DNA of 41,819 nt, from positions 1-41,819 of the forward strand of contig JANXWC010000073.1 of the NCBI GenBank assembly GCA_025351355.1, given 5' to 3'. Each line of letters opens with the position of its first letter. Within the stretch, counting starts at the first letter, position 1. Origin of the DNA: Hyphomicrobiaceae bacterium. GTDB taxonomy: Bacteria; Pseudomonadota; Alphaproteobacteria; Rhizobiales; Hyphomicrobiaceae. Position numbers and translations under genes: made by a program. The notes under the pieces were generated by a model that ran no database searches, was not told where the DNA came from, and was given only the letters and a program-made list of their open reading frames with translations. Shown here in pieces: positions 17,087-24,215 of the stretch.

Positions 17087-17890
17087 TTAGGTGAGATGCT
17101 TCTTGAAGTCCGGCTTGCGGCGCTCATTGAAGGCGCGCACGCCTTCTTTCGATTCGTCAGACTGGTAGAAGTGCTTGACGGTCTGCACACCGAGATAGCC
17201 GATGCCGCGAATATGTTCGGTGTCGGCATTGAACGAGCGCTTGGCGATGGTCAGCGCCGTCGGGCTCAGTTCGTTGATGTCGCGGCACCACTGCTCGACC
17301 TCGGCGTCGAGCTGGTCGTGCGGAACGACCTTGTTGACGAGCCCCATGGCGGCAGCCTCCACCGCGCTGTAGCGCTTGCAGGTGAACCACATCTCGCGCG
17401 CCTTCTTCTCGCCAACGACATGGGCGAGATACGCGGTGCCCCAGCCGGGATCGACGGAACCGACCTTCGGTCCGACCTGACCAAACACCGCCTTTTCGCT
17501 AGCGATTGTCATGTCGCAGATGGTCGCGAAGACATTGCCGCCGCCGATGGCGAAGCCTTGCACCTTGGCGATCGACACCTTCCTAAGATCGCGCAGTGCC
17601 GAATGCATTTCCTCGATCGGCATGCCGACCGTGCCGCGCGGGCCATAGAGACCGTCCTCACTCAGGTGTACTTTCTGATCGCCGCCCGTGCAGAACGCCT
17701 TGTCACCCGCGCCTGCGAGAACCATCACGTTGGCCGACTTCTCTTCGTCGGCGCGGCGCAAGGCGTCGATCATCTCTTCCAAGGTCTGGTTGCGGAACGC
17801 GTTGTAGACCTCCGGACGATTGATGGTGATACGCACCACGCCATCGCGCACGTCGTAGAGGATATCTGAGTAGGTTTTTGTTGACGTCAT
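17087..17890 (-). CDS. badI: 2-ketocyclohexanecarboxyl-CoA hydrolase-like ring-cleaving enzyme (BadI type)
   Basis: This 267-residue crotonase-fold protein resembles BadI of Rhodopseudomonas palustris. BadI hydrolytically opens 2-ketocyclohexanecarboxyl-CoA to pimelyl-CoA by a retro-Dieckmann reaction. Shared features are AFCTGGDQ (65-72), RGTVGMPIEEMH, QGFAIGGGNVFATICD, FGQVGPKVGSVDPGWGTA with Asp147, and the tail NERRKPDFKKH. The family is related to MenB, but the C-terminal half and the badH-like neighbour favour BadI over a menaquinone role, and no other men genes are present. It lies 10 nt downstream of the badH-like SDR, so the pair would oxidise a ring hydroxyl to a ketone and then cleave the ring. 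A substituted ring may be the true substrate. Confidence 0.82.
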   Translation of the reverse strand: MTSTKTYSDILYDVRDGVVRITINRPEVYNAFRNQTLEEMIDALRRADEEKSANVMVLAGAGDKAFCTGGDQKVHLSEDGLYGPRGTVGMPIEEMHSALRDLRKVSIAKVQGFAIGGGNVFATICDMTIASEKAVFGQVGPKVGSVDPGWGTAYLAHVVGEKKAREMWFTCKRYSAVEAAAMGLVNKVVPHDQLDAEVEQWCRDINELSPTALTIAKRSFNADTEHIRGIGYLGVQTVKHFYQSDESKEGVRAFNERRKPDFKKHLT

Positions 17891-17900
17891 GGGGCGATCC

Positions 17901-18671
17901 TTAGCCGTGCATGGTGAGGCCGCCAGAGACGCTGATCGTCTGGCCGGTCATGAAGGCGGCGTCATCGCTGGCGAGAAAGGCGACGAGACCGGGATAATCG
18001 TCGGGTTGGCCGATGCGCCCGAGTGGCACGCCACGCACCATCGCATCGCGGATCTTCTGGCCCTGATCGCCGGTGCCGACGAAGGCTGCCATGGCCGGCG
18101 TATCGGTCGGCCCCGGACAGATCGTGTTGATGGTGACGTTGCTGCGCGCCACCTCGCGCGCCAGCGCTTTGGCAAACGCGATCGTTGCACCTTTGCAGCC
18201 GGAATAAACGACTTCGCCAGTCGAGCCGACGCGCCCGGCATCCGATGCTATATTGATGACGCGGCCAAATCTGCGCGCGACCATGCCTTGCACGACAGCG
18301 TGCGTCATGTGCAGCGGGCCGAACCAGTTGATCGCCGTCACCTTCTTCCAGAAGGCTTCGTCGGTCTTCAGGAACGGCATGGGTGTATCCCAGCCGGCAT
18401 TGTTGACGAGCACATCGGTCGGGCGATCGGCGGCGCGTTCAAACTCGGCAACAGCTGCGGTGACACGCGTGTAGTCGGTGATGTCACACGTGACCGCGAA
18501 CGCTCTGCCGCCTGCCGCTTCGACCATTGCAGCGACTTCAGCGCCTGCGGAGGGATTGATGTCGAACACTCCGACGACGACACCCTCGCTGCCTAGGCGT
18601 GTCGTGATCGCGCGACCGATGCCACTGCCTGCCCCAGTCACGATGGCTGCCTTGCCCTTCAAACCCCGCAT
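17901..18671 (-). CDS. badH: 2-hydroxycyclohexanecarboxyl-CoA dehydrogenase-like SDR (BadH type)
   Basis: This 256-residue classical SDR carries TGAGSGIG at 12-19, NNAG at 90-93 and an intact Ser143-Tyr156-Lys160 triad. Its NNAGWDTPMPFLKT, INIASDAGRVGSTGEVVY and C-terminal ISVSGGLTMHG closely match what I know of BadH from R. palustris, which oxidises 2-hydroxycyclohexanecarboxyl-CoA with NAD+. The ATG at 18671 has a GAGGGAG ribosome-binding site; the longer frame upstream lacks one. It is the first gene of the long minus-strand operon and is divergent from the MarR gene, an arrangement expected for a locally controlled pathway. The substrate may be an alkyl-substituted analogue. Confidence 0.82.
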   Translation of the reverse strand: MRGLKGKAAIVTGAGSGIGRAITTRLGSEGVVVGVFDINPSAGAEVAAMVEAAGGRAFAVTCDITDYTRVTAAVAEFERAADRPTDVLVNNAGWDTPMPFLKTDEAFWKKVTAINWFGPLHMTHAVVQGMVARRFGRVINIASDAGRVGSTGEVVYSGCKGATIAFAKALAREVARSNVTINTICPGPTDTPAMAAFVGTGDQGQKIRDAMVRGVPLGRIGQPDDYPGLVAFLASDDAAFMTGQTISVSGGLTMHG

Positions 18672-18780
18672 CGGTGCTGCTCCCTCGATCGCAAAAACGT
18701 GCTCACAACTCATTCGGAACACCGCGCTCTGGCATTGCATGCCGATACCAAGCGTCCGGATAGGAGTGAAGCGTCTGCAG

Positions 18781-18798
18781 TCAATTATGATACACTAG
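18781..18798 (-). promoter_or_regulatory. Operator-like motif between badH-like and MarR genes
   Basis: The minus strand reads CTAGTGTATCATAATTGA, containing TAGTGTA. It lies about 110 nt upstream of the badH-like start and 170 nt upstream of the MarR start. Its place in the divergent region beside the regulator gene makes it the reference site for the motif found again at 19721 and 25372. Role is inferred. Confidence 0.4.
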
Positions 18799-18831
18799 CG
18801 CATGATTTTGCAAGACGCCGTATGTGGTCAT

Positions 18832-18849
18832 CGCCGATTTTATTCGGCG
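18832..18849. repeat. Perfect 6-bp inverted repeat in the MarR leader region
   Basis: CGCCGA (18832-18837) and TCGGCG (18844-18849) flank the loop TTTTAT. The hairpin is GC-rich and lacks a following T-run on the plus strand, so it is not a standard terminator. It may be an operator half-site pair or part of the leader structure. Confidence 0.35.
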
Positions 18850-18877
18850 CAACAAAAATGCAGCCGAACCATTGAGT

Positions 18878-18916
18878 GTGGCGCGCGCTGGTGTCACGCT
18901 TTACGACGCGCGCCAC
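18878..18916. repeat. Perfect 10-bp GC-rich inverted repeat upstream of the MarR gene
   Basis: GTGGCGCGCG (18878-18887) is the exact reverse complement of CGCGCGCCAC (18907-18916), with a 19-nt spacer. It ends 51 nt before the MarR start codon, so it would form a strong hairpin in the mRNA leader if transcription begins upstream. No T-run follows. It could limit MarR expression or be a protein-binding site. Confidence 0.45.
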
Positions 18917-18967
18917 CTGCGATAGACGCGTTGATATGCCGATTGTCGCGCCTGCAAGAAAGTCACC

Positions 18968-19444
18968 ATGGCAAACGATGTACCCGCACTTGCTTTAGAC
19001 GTCGATTGGGAACTGCGCCTCGGCTTCTTGATTCACGACGTCTCGCGGCTGCGGCGCAGCGCTTTTGACCGTTGCCTGAAACCGCTCAATGTGACGCGCT
19101 CGCAGTGGTGGGTGCTCGCCTACCTGTCGCGCAAAGACGGGATGACGCAATCGGAGCTCGCCGAGGAACTCGATTTGGGCAAAGTCGCTGTCGGCGGCTT
19201 GATCGGTCGGCTGGAAAAATCCGGCTTTGTGCGCCGCGAGACCGACGCACGCGACGGCCGCATCAATCGCGTGTTCCTGGAACCGAAGGGCAAGCAACTG
19301 ATCACCAAATTGCGCAAGATTAGCCACCAGTTCAACCAGCAGATTTTGTCGGGCCATAGCAACTTCAAGCTGGAGACGACCGCGACGACGCTCGAGGCGA
19401 TGAAGAAAAATTTGCTGGCTTACCTCGAGCAATCGGAGCCTTAG
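18968..19444 (+). CDS. MarR-family transcriptional regulator
   Basis: This 158-residue protein has the MarR winged-helix layout. An N-terminal dimer helix (GFLIHDVSRLRRSAFDRCL) is followed by the helix-turn-helix MTQSELAEELDLGKVAVGGLIGRLEKSGFV and the wing RRETDARDGRINRVFLEPKG. It is divergent from the badH/badI-like operon. In R. palustris the MarR protein BadR controls alicyclic acid genes and senses a CoA thioester, so a similar repressor that releases DNA on binding a pathway acyl-CoA is likely here. Candidate operators containing TAGTGTA lie in its own promoter region and upstream of other operons. The ribosome-binding site is weak. Confidence 0.9.
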   Translation: MANDVPALALDVDWELRLGFLIHDVSRLRRSAFDRCLKPLNVTRSQWWVLAYLSRKDGMTQSELAEELDLGKVAVGGLIGRLEKSGFVRRETDARDGRINRVFLEPKGKQLITKLRKISHQFNQQILSGHSNFKLETTATTLEAMKKNLLAYLEQSEP

Positions 19445-19710
19445 GCGAGGAGTTGCGGTGGCATTTCGGGGCTGCTCATGGTTAAATTGTCCGGCGACTG
19501 AGTAAATGCGACACCAGCCACAAAATTGAACGCTGGCGGGCGTTTGCCTCGCTCGGCACCTCTCCCAACAAGCGATTGGTAAACGGGCTCCCTGGAGCTC
19601 CTGAGGCGACTGGCGACGCGTTCCAACGGGCACTCCCGGCCAATGCTGTGGCAAGCTCGCCGATGGTCGTGGGCGGCCCCCCGATCGGCGAGCGACTGGA
19701 CAAGCGCGCC
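19445..19710. other. Gap without a recognised gene
   Basis: Between the MarR gene and the next crotonase gene no frame shows a start, ribosome-binding site and recognisable protein. A minus-strand frame is open across the whole stretch, but it continues as an antisense shadow of two clear genes to the right. Codon choice does not mark it as real. Confidence 0.5.
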
Positions 19711-19740
19711 AATCGTAACGTAGTGTACGATTAAATCGTA
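19711..19740 (+). promoter_or_regulatory. Operator-like triple repeat upstream of the crotonase operon
   Basis: AATCGTA occurs at 19711-19717 and 19734-19740, and its reverse complement TACGATT at 19726-19732. The last two form a perfect 7-bp inverted repeat with a 1-nt centre. The element also contains TAGTGTA at 19721-19727. It ends 58 nt before the ATG of the first gene of the plus-strand operon, a suitable place for a repressor site. Confidence 0.5.
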
Positions 19741-19798
19741 AACTGCGATCGCGACCTTAACCATATGCCATCGATCGTATCGGACTACGAGGACATCC

Positions 19799-20614
19799 AT
19801 GCCTGCTGTCAGTCTCGGCGTCGAACTCGAAAGTGTCGAGCATGGCATTGCGGTGTTGCGTTTCAACCGGCCGCACCACCTGAACGCATTGACCGATGAC
19901 ACGGTGGCCGAGACTGGCCGGTTGCTCGACAAAGTTGCCGCCGACCGGGCCATCCGGGTGCTGATCCTGACCGGCGCAGGCCGTGCGTTCTGCGCCGGCT
20001 TCGAACTTGGGCTTGCCGATGATGCGCCCGACAGCGCGGAAGTCGGTGAAACGCCAGCATGGATGTTCAGGCAGGAGGCTTTCTCCGGCCTCATAACGCG
20101 TCTGCGCGCTCTGCGCCAACCTGTTATTGCCGCCGTCAATGGCACCGCCAACGGTGCGGGGTTGTGTCTGGCGCTTGCGTCAGAGATTCGCATCGCGTCG
20201 AGCACAGCAAAGTTCAACGCTGCATTCGTGAAAATTGGCCTGTCGGGTTGCGACATGGGGGCCGGATGGTTGCTGCCACGGGCGGTCGGGCTGTCGTGCG
20301 CCTTTGAGATCCTGCTGACCGGTCGCATGGTCGAGGCTGCGGAGGCGCATCGCATCGGGCTGATTTCGGAACTGCTGGACGAGCCTGCCCTGATGCCGCG
20401 CGCGCTGGAAATTGCACGCTCGATCGCAGCCAACGATCCGTTTGGCGTCTGGATGACCAAGCGCGGCGTATGGGCGTGCATCGAAACGCCGGGACTACAC
20501 ACAGCGCTGGAGCTGGAGAACCGCACGCAGATCCTGGCACGCACGACGGGCGGACTTTCGAAGGCCGCGCGTGCTTTTCGCGAACGCAAGACAAAGCGAG
20601 ACACGTCGTCATGA
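19799..20614 (+). CDS. Enoyl-CoA hydratase/isomerase (crotonase fold)
   Basis: This 271-residue crotonase has the oxyanion segment AFCAGFELG near 63-71 and NGTANGAGLCLALASE near 115-129. The hydratase Glu of the first motif is missing. In the second motif, FVKIGLSGCDMGAGWLLPR, an Asp (152) sits where isomerase-like members hold their acid. A pure hydratase role is therefore doubtful, and isomerisation, or hydration by a variant mechanism, is possible. It leads an operon with an acyl-CoA dehydrogenase, an SDR, an APH kinase and a small protein. The start follows a GAGGA ribosome-binding site and the operator-like repeats at 19711-19740. Confidence 0.85.
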   Translation: MPAVSLGVELESVEHGIAVLRFNRPHHLNALTDDTVAETGRLLDKVAADRAIRVLILTGAGRAFCAGFELGLADDAPDSAEVGETPAWMFRQEAFSGLITRLRALRQPVIAAVNGTANGAGLCLALASEIRIASSTAKFNAAFVKIGLSGCDMGAGWLLPRAVGLSCAFEILLTGRMVEAAEAHRIGLISELLDEPALMPRALEIARSIAANDPFGVWMTKRGVWACIETPGLHTALELENRTQILARTTGGLSKAARAFRERKTKRDTSS

Positions 20615-21759
20615 TCCCGACAGACGAGCAACGAGCTTTGCAGGAAACCGCCCGCCGCTTTGCGCGCGAACGTCTGCTGCCCGATTATCAGAAGCGCGAG
20701 AAGCTCGGCGTGCTCGATCGCGACCTGCTGGCTGAAATGGGTCGGTTGGGCCTGATGGGCGTCGATCTGCCGGAAAGCCTCGGCGGTCTCGGTGTCGATG
20801 CGGTCACCACAGGGCTCATCGCGGAAGAGCTGGCCTACGGTGATTTCAATATCAGTGCCGTGCCAGTGGGCACGTCTCTCAACGGGGCCATTCTGCTCCG
20901 CCATGCCAGCGATGAGATCAAACAAACCTGGGTGCCGCGCATGACGCGCGGCGAGGCCGTCATTGCCATCTGCCTGACCGAACCGCGCGGCGGATCGGAC
21001 GCGTCCAACCTGCAACTGCGCGCCCGCCGTGACGGCGATGCCTACGTCATCAACGGCGAAAAAACATCGATAACGTTTGCCGATCGCGCCGACGCCTATC
21101 TTATCTTCGCGCGCACCGGCCGTCCGGACGAGGGCGCCAAGGGCGTGTCCGCGTTCTTCATTCCGTACGGCACGCCCGGCATCAGCCGCACCCGATTCGA
21201 CGATGTCGGTAGCGCCATTATCGGTCGCGGATCGGTGTTCTTCGACGATGTGCGCGTGCCAGTGAGCCATCGCCTCGCCGACGAAGGCAAGGGCTTCAGC
21301 CAGGTGATGAAGGGCTTCGACTACAGCCGCGCACTGATCGGTCTGCAGTGCATCGGGGCGGCGCAAGCGTCCCTCGATGAAGCCTGGGCCTACGCCAAAG
21401 AGCGTGAAGCGTTCGGTCGGCCGATCGGACAGTTCCAGGGCGTGAGTTTCCCACTTGCCGAGGGACAGTCGCAGATCGCTGCGGTGCGTCAGTTGTGCTA
21501 TCATACGCTGGCGTTACGCGATGCCGGCCTGCCCCACACGTCGGAAGCGGCAATGTGCAAATGGATGGGGCCGAAGGCGGCGTTCGACGTGATCCATCAA
21601 TGTCTGCTGACGTTCGGCCACTACGGCTGGTCCAAGGATCTGCCGCACCAACAGCGTATGCGCGACGTGATGGGCCTCGAGATCGGCGACGGGACAGCGC
21701 AGATAATGAAGCTCATCATCGCACGTGAAAAGATCGGCCGCGTGGCGGTCCAGTATTGA
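20611..21759 (+). CDS. Acyl-CoA dehydrogenase, resembling cyclohexanecarboxyl-CoA dehydrogenase
   Basis: This 382-residue FAD enzyme has LTEPRGGSD near 122-130, FGRPIGQFQGVSFPLAE and TFGHYGWSKDLPHQQRMRD. The catalytic site reads EIGDGTAQIMK, placing Asp360 where most family members have Glu (EGT). A Glu-to-Asp change at this site is, as far as I recall, a feature of dehydrogenases acting on alicyclic acyl-CoAs. It therefore fits an AliB-like role in forming the ring double bond before hydration. The ATG at 20611 overlaps the crotonase stop by four bases; the longer upstream frame lies inside that gene. Sure of the family, less sure of the substrate. Confidence 0.85.
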   Translation: MIPTDEQRALQETARRFARERLLPDYQKREKLGVLDRDLLAEMGRLGLMGVDLPESLGGLGVDAVTTGLIAEELAYGDFNISAVPVGTSLNGAILLRHASDEIKQTWVPRMTRGEAVIAICLTEPRGGSDASNLQLRARRDGDAYVINGEKTSITFADRADAYLIFARTGRPDEGAKGVSAFFIPYGTPGISRTRFDDVGSAIIGRGSVFFDDVRVPVSHRLADEGKGFSQVMKGFDYSRALIGLQCIGAAQASLDEAWAYAKEREAFGRPIGQFQGVSFPLAEGQSQIAAVRQLCYHTLALRDAGLPHTSEAAMCKWMGPKAAFDVIHQCLLTFGHYGWSKDLPHQQRMRDVMGLEIGDGTAQIMKLIIAREKIGRVAVQY

Positions 21760-21777
21760 TGAGGGAGGCTTTTCGCT

Positions 21778-22662
21778 TTGCCTTATAGATCCGTATTTCG
21801 TCCCGATTTGTTTGCCGGGCAGGTGGTCATCGTGACAGGTGGCGGCAGCGGCATCGGTCGCTGCACCGCGCATGAGTTGGCGGCTCTCGGCGCGCACGTG
21901 GCTCTCGTCGGACGTACGCTCGACAAACTCAAAACGGTGAAGGCCGCAATCGCCGAGGACGGCGGCAGCGCGAGCGCCCACGCCTGCGATATTCGCGACG
22001 AAGCTGGCGTCGGCGCCACCATCGACGCCGTGCTAGGGATGCACGGACGCCTCGACGGCCTGGTCAACAACGCCGGAGGGCAGTATCGCACGGCGATGAA
22101 AACGATCTCGACAAAGGGGTTCGAGGCGGTGGTGCGCTCTAACCTTACCGGCGGCTTCATCTTCATGCGCGAGGCCTACAACAGGGCCATGGAAAAGAAC
22201 GGCGGCGCCATCGTCAACATCATCGCGGACATCTGGAACGGTTGGCCTGATTTTGCGCACTCAGCCGCAGCGCGCGGCGGTATGCTGACACTGACAGAAA
22301 CTGCCGCCTGCGAGTGGGCCGCGGCCGGTGTGCGCGTCAACACCGTCGCACCTGGTGGCGTCGCATCGAGCGGATTTGACACCTACGCGGCGGAAGCCAA
22401 AGCGAAGATCCTAGAGTTTCCAAAAACTGTACCGCTCGGCCGGTTCGGCACCGAAGCGGAAGTGGCCGGCGCCATCGTCTATCTGCTGTCGCCGGCGGCG
22501 GCCTACATCACCGGCAGTTGCATCCGTGTCGATGGCGGCACGCCGAACGCGCGGGGAACCTGGACCTTGACGCCGCACCAGAACAGCAAGCCGTTCGAAG
22601 GATTTCATCGTTCGGTGTTGCCCAAGCTGCTGACCGATCGCCCCACAGACGGCAGAAATTGA
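21778..22662 (+). CDS. SDR resembling peroxisomal trans-2-enoyl-CoA reductase
   Basis: This 294-residue SDR begins at a TTG codon 9 nt after GAGGGAGG. The cofactor motif TGGGSGIG is at 20-27. The segments LVNNAGGQYRTAMKTISTKGF, VNIIADIWNGWP and HSAAARGG match peroxisomal trans-2-enoyl-CoA reductase more than classical SDRs. The YxxxK pair is replaced by Ser162 and Arg166, as in that enzyme. A role in NADPH-dependent enoyl-CoA reduction is likely, though by position it could also be the equivalent of the SDR in levulinate-type operons. It lies between the acyl-CoA dehydrogenase and the APH kinase. Confidence 0.8.
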   Translation: MPYRSVFRPDLFAGQVVIVTGGGSGIGRCTAHELAALGAHVALVGRTLDKLKTVKAAIAEDGGSASAHACDIRDEAGVGATIDAVLGMHGRLDGLVNNAGGQYRTAMKTISTKGFEAVVRSNLTGGFIFMREAYNRAMEKNGGAIVNIIADIWNGWPDFAHSAAARGGMLTLTETAACEWAAAGVRVNTVAPGGVASSGFDTYAAEAKAKILEFPKTVPLGRFGTEAEVAGAIVYLLSPAAAYITGSCIRVDGGTPNARGTWTLTPHQNSKPFEGFHRSVLPKLLTDRPTDGRN

Positions 22663-22669
22663 GAACGCC

Positions 22670-23713
22670 TTGACGCGCATGAACCTTGTCAGTGACGACG
22701 CTTTACTGGCGCGCAAGATCGCCGCCTACCTGAGCAGCCAAACCGGCGGACGGGTTGAAATCGGTGCGATCAAGCGCTTCCCTGCCGGATTTTCGTGGCT
22801 GACCTATCTCGTGCCCGTCGCCGGGCTACCTGGCGACGCAGGCAGATGCGATCTTATCCTCCGTCTGGGGCCCGACTACGGACTGTTCGCGCCGTACAGT
22901 TCCATGCCGGAAGCGCTGGCGATGCGATCACTCGAAGGCAGCGGCGTACCCGTGCCCCGTGCGTTCTGGCACAGCGATGACACGAGCATTTTCGGCGCAC
23001 CGTTTCTGTTTTGTGAGAAAAAAGCCGGTGCGCCGATGGTGGCATGGGTTCCGCCAGGCTCGCCGCCGCTTGATGAAAACTTTCGGCGCGGTATCGCCGA
23101 ACAGTTCATCGATGCCCTCGCGAACTTGCACCGGGTGCCGTGGCAAACAAAACCCATCGCTTCACTCGCGCCCGGTATGACACCAGAAAACGCCGCGCGC
23201 CTATCGGTCGAAGATTGGGAAAATCGCATGTCCCGCTGGGCCATGCGGCCCTATCCACTGGCCGACTGGGGTATTCGCTGGCTGAAGGCGCACGCGCCGG
23301 TCGCGCCACACGTCGCCATCGTGCATGGTGACTACCGCACCGGCAACTTCCTCGAAGTCGACGGTCACATCACCGCTATTCTCGATTGGGAACTCGTGCA
23401 CCTTGGTGACCCGCACGAAGATCTCGGTTGGGCCAGCCTGCCGATGTACATGGGTGGCTCCAAACTGATCAGCCGCTTGGCCGAACCCGACTGGTTCTAC
23501 GAACGCTACAGCGAGAAAGTCGGGTTTGAGGTGTCGATGACGTCAGTGCGCTACTATCAGGCGTTTTCCCTCTTGAAACTGGCCGCGACCCACATGGCCG
23601 CCGCGAGCTGCTTCGAGGAGGGACGCTTCAACGATATGCGCATGCCCGCCATGGGCAGCCAGATCGCCACGTGCCTGCGCCAGATGGCAAAAACTATCGA
23701 GAGCACGCCATGA
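22670..23713 (+). CDS. APH-fold phosphotransferase, possible hydroxyacyl-CoA kinase (LvaA/ACAD10-type)
   Basis: This 347-residue protein has the aminoglycoside-phosphotransferase/kinase fold. It carries the catalytic loop HGDYRTGN at 219-226 and the metal-binding Asp239 in ILDWELVHLGDP, with an N-lobe glycine-poor loop FPAGFSWLTY. In bacteria this family beside acyl-CoA dehydrogenase and SDR genes includes LvaA, which phosphorylates 4-hydroxyvaleryl-CoA; the N-terminal domains of ACAD10 and ACAD11 act likewise. An antibiotic-resistance role is unlikely here. The TTG at 22670 has GAGA at proper spacing; the ATG at 22679 is an alternative start. It overlaps the next gene (ATGA). Confidence 0.78.
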   Translation: MTRMNLVSDDALLARKIAAYLSSQTGGRVEIGAIKRFPAGFSWLTYLVPVAGLPGDAGRCDLILRLGPDYGLFAPYSSMPEALAMRSLEGSGVPVPRAFWHSDDTSIFGAPFLFCEKKAGAPMVAWVPPGSPPLDENFRRGIAEQFIDALANLHRVPWQTKPIASLAPGMTPENAARLSVEDWENRMSRWAMRPYPLADWGIRWLKAHAPVAPHVAIVHGDYRTGNFLEVDGHITAILDWELVHLGDPHEDLGWASLPMYMGGSKLISRLAEPDWFYERYSEKVGFEVSMTSVRYYQAFSLLKLAATHMAAASCFEEGRFNDMRMPAMGSQIATCLRQMAKTIESTP

Positions 23714-24204
23714 ACAATTCGTTTCCGCGTCTCATCGACGGCATGTGCACGACCCTGCGGCAGGAAGTTTTGAGCCGTCTCGACGACGAGTTCGCACGCG
23801 GTCAGGTGTTCGGCGTGATCAACCTGCTCAACACTTTCAAAGTCCGTGCCGATTGGTCGGCTGGCTTTCTGCTGCAGCAGATATCCGCGCAACGCAAAGC
23901 GTTGGACGCGCTCGCCGACCTCACCGCAGAGCTGACGACGACTCCAGTACTCGCAGCGCCAACGGGTGGCGCACCCTCGGCGTTGTCATCGATTGGCGAA
24001 CTGCTGACCCTCCGCGACGATGGCAATCGCACGATCGGCGCATGGCTCGCATGGTTCGACGATTCACGCGTCGACATGCCGCCAGAAACAGCGATATCGA
24101 TTGAGCGCCACCTCCTCTTAGCCATGCGCGCAGAGGTCGATATCGAACTCAAAAATGCGCCACGCCCGCTGTTTGCCGAAATGTCCAGCGGGCAGGAAGC
24201 GTAA
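23710..24204 (+). CDS. Small conserved-type protein paired with the APH kinase
   Basis: I do not recognise this 164-residue protein with certainty. It is helical and soluble, with no signal peptide or membrane segment. The N-terminal part, RLIDGMCTTLRQEVLSRL followed by QVFGVINLLNTF, recalls the small partner proteins (DUF6285/LvaB-like) that follow APH kinases in levulinate-type operons. It overlaps the kinase stop by four bases, so the two products are probably made in step and may form a complex. It is the last gene of the plus-strand operon and meets the next gene tail to tail 11 nt later. Confidence 0.65.
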   Translation: MNNSFPRLIDGMCTTLRQEVLSRLDDEFARGQVFGVINLLNTFKVRADWSAGFLLQQISAQRKALDALADLTAELTTTPVLAAPTGGAPSALSSIGELLTLRDDGNRTIGAWLAWFDDSRVDMPPETAISIERHLLLAMRAEVDIELKNAPRPLFAEMSSGQEA

Positions 24205-24215
24205 CGGCACGTGCG

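Noticed and set aside
19441-21504. Minus-strand open frame of 687 codons
   Set aside because: It is antisense to a crotonase gene and most of an acyl-CoA dehydrogenase gene with clear motifs; composition is that of a shadow frame.
22670-23713. APH-fold gene as an antibiotic-resistance kinase
   Set aside because: Its operon partners are acyl-CoA dehydrogenase and SDR genes, and the sequence resembles the ACAD10/LvaA-type group rather than resistance enzymes.
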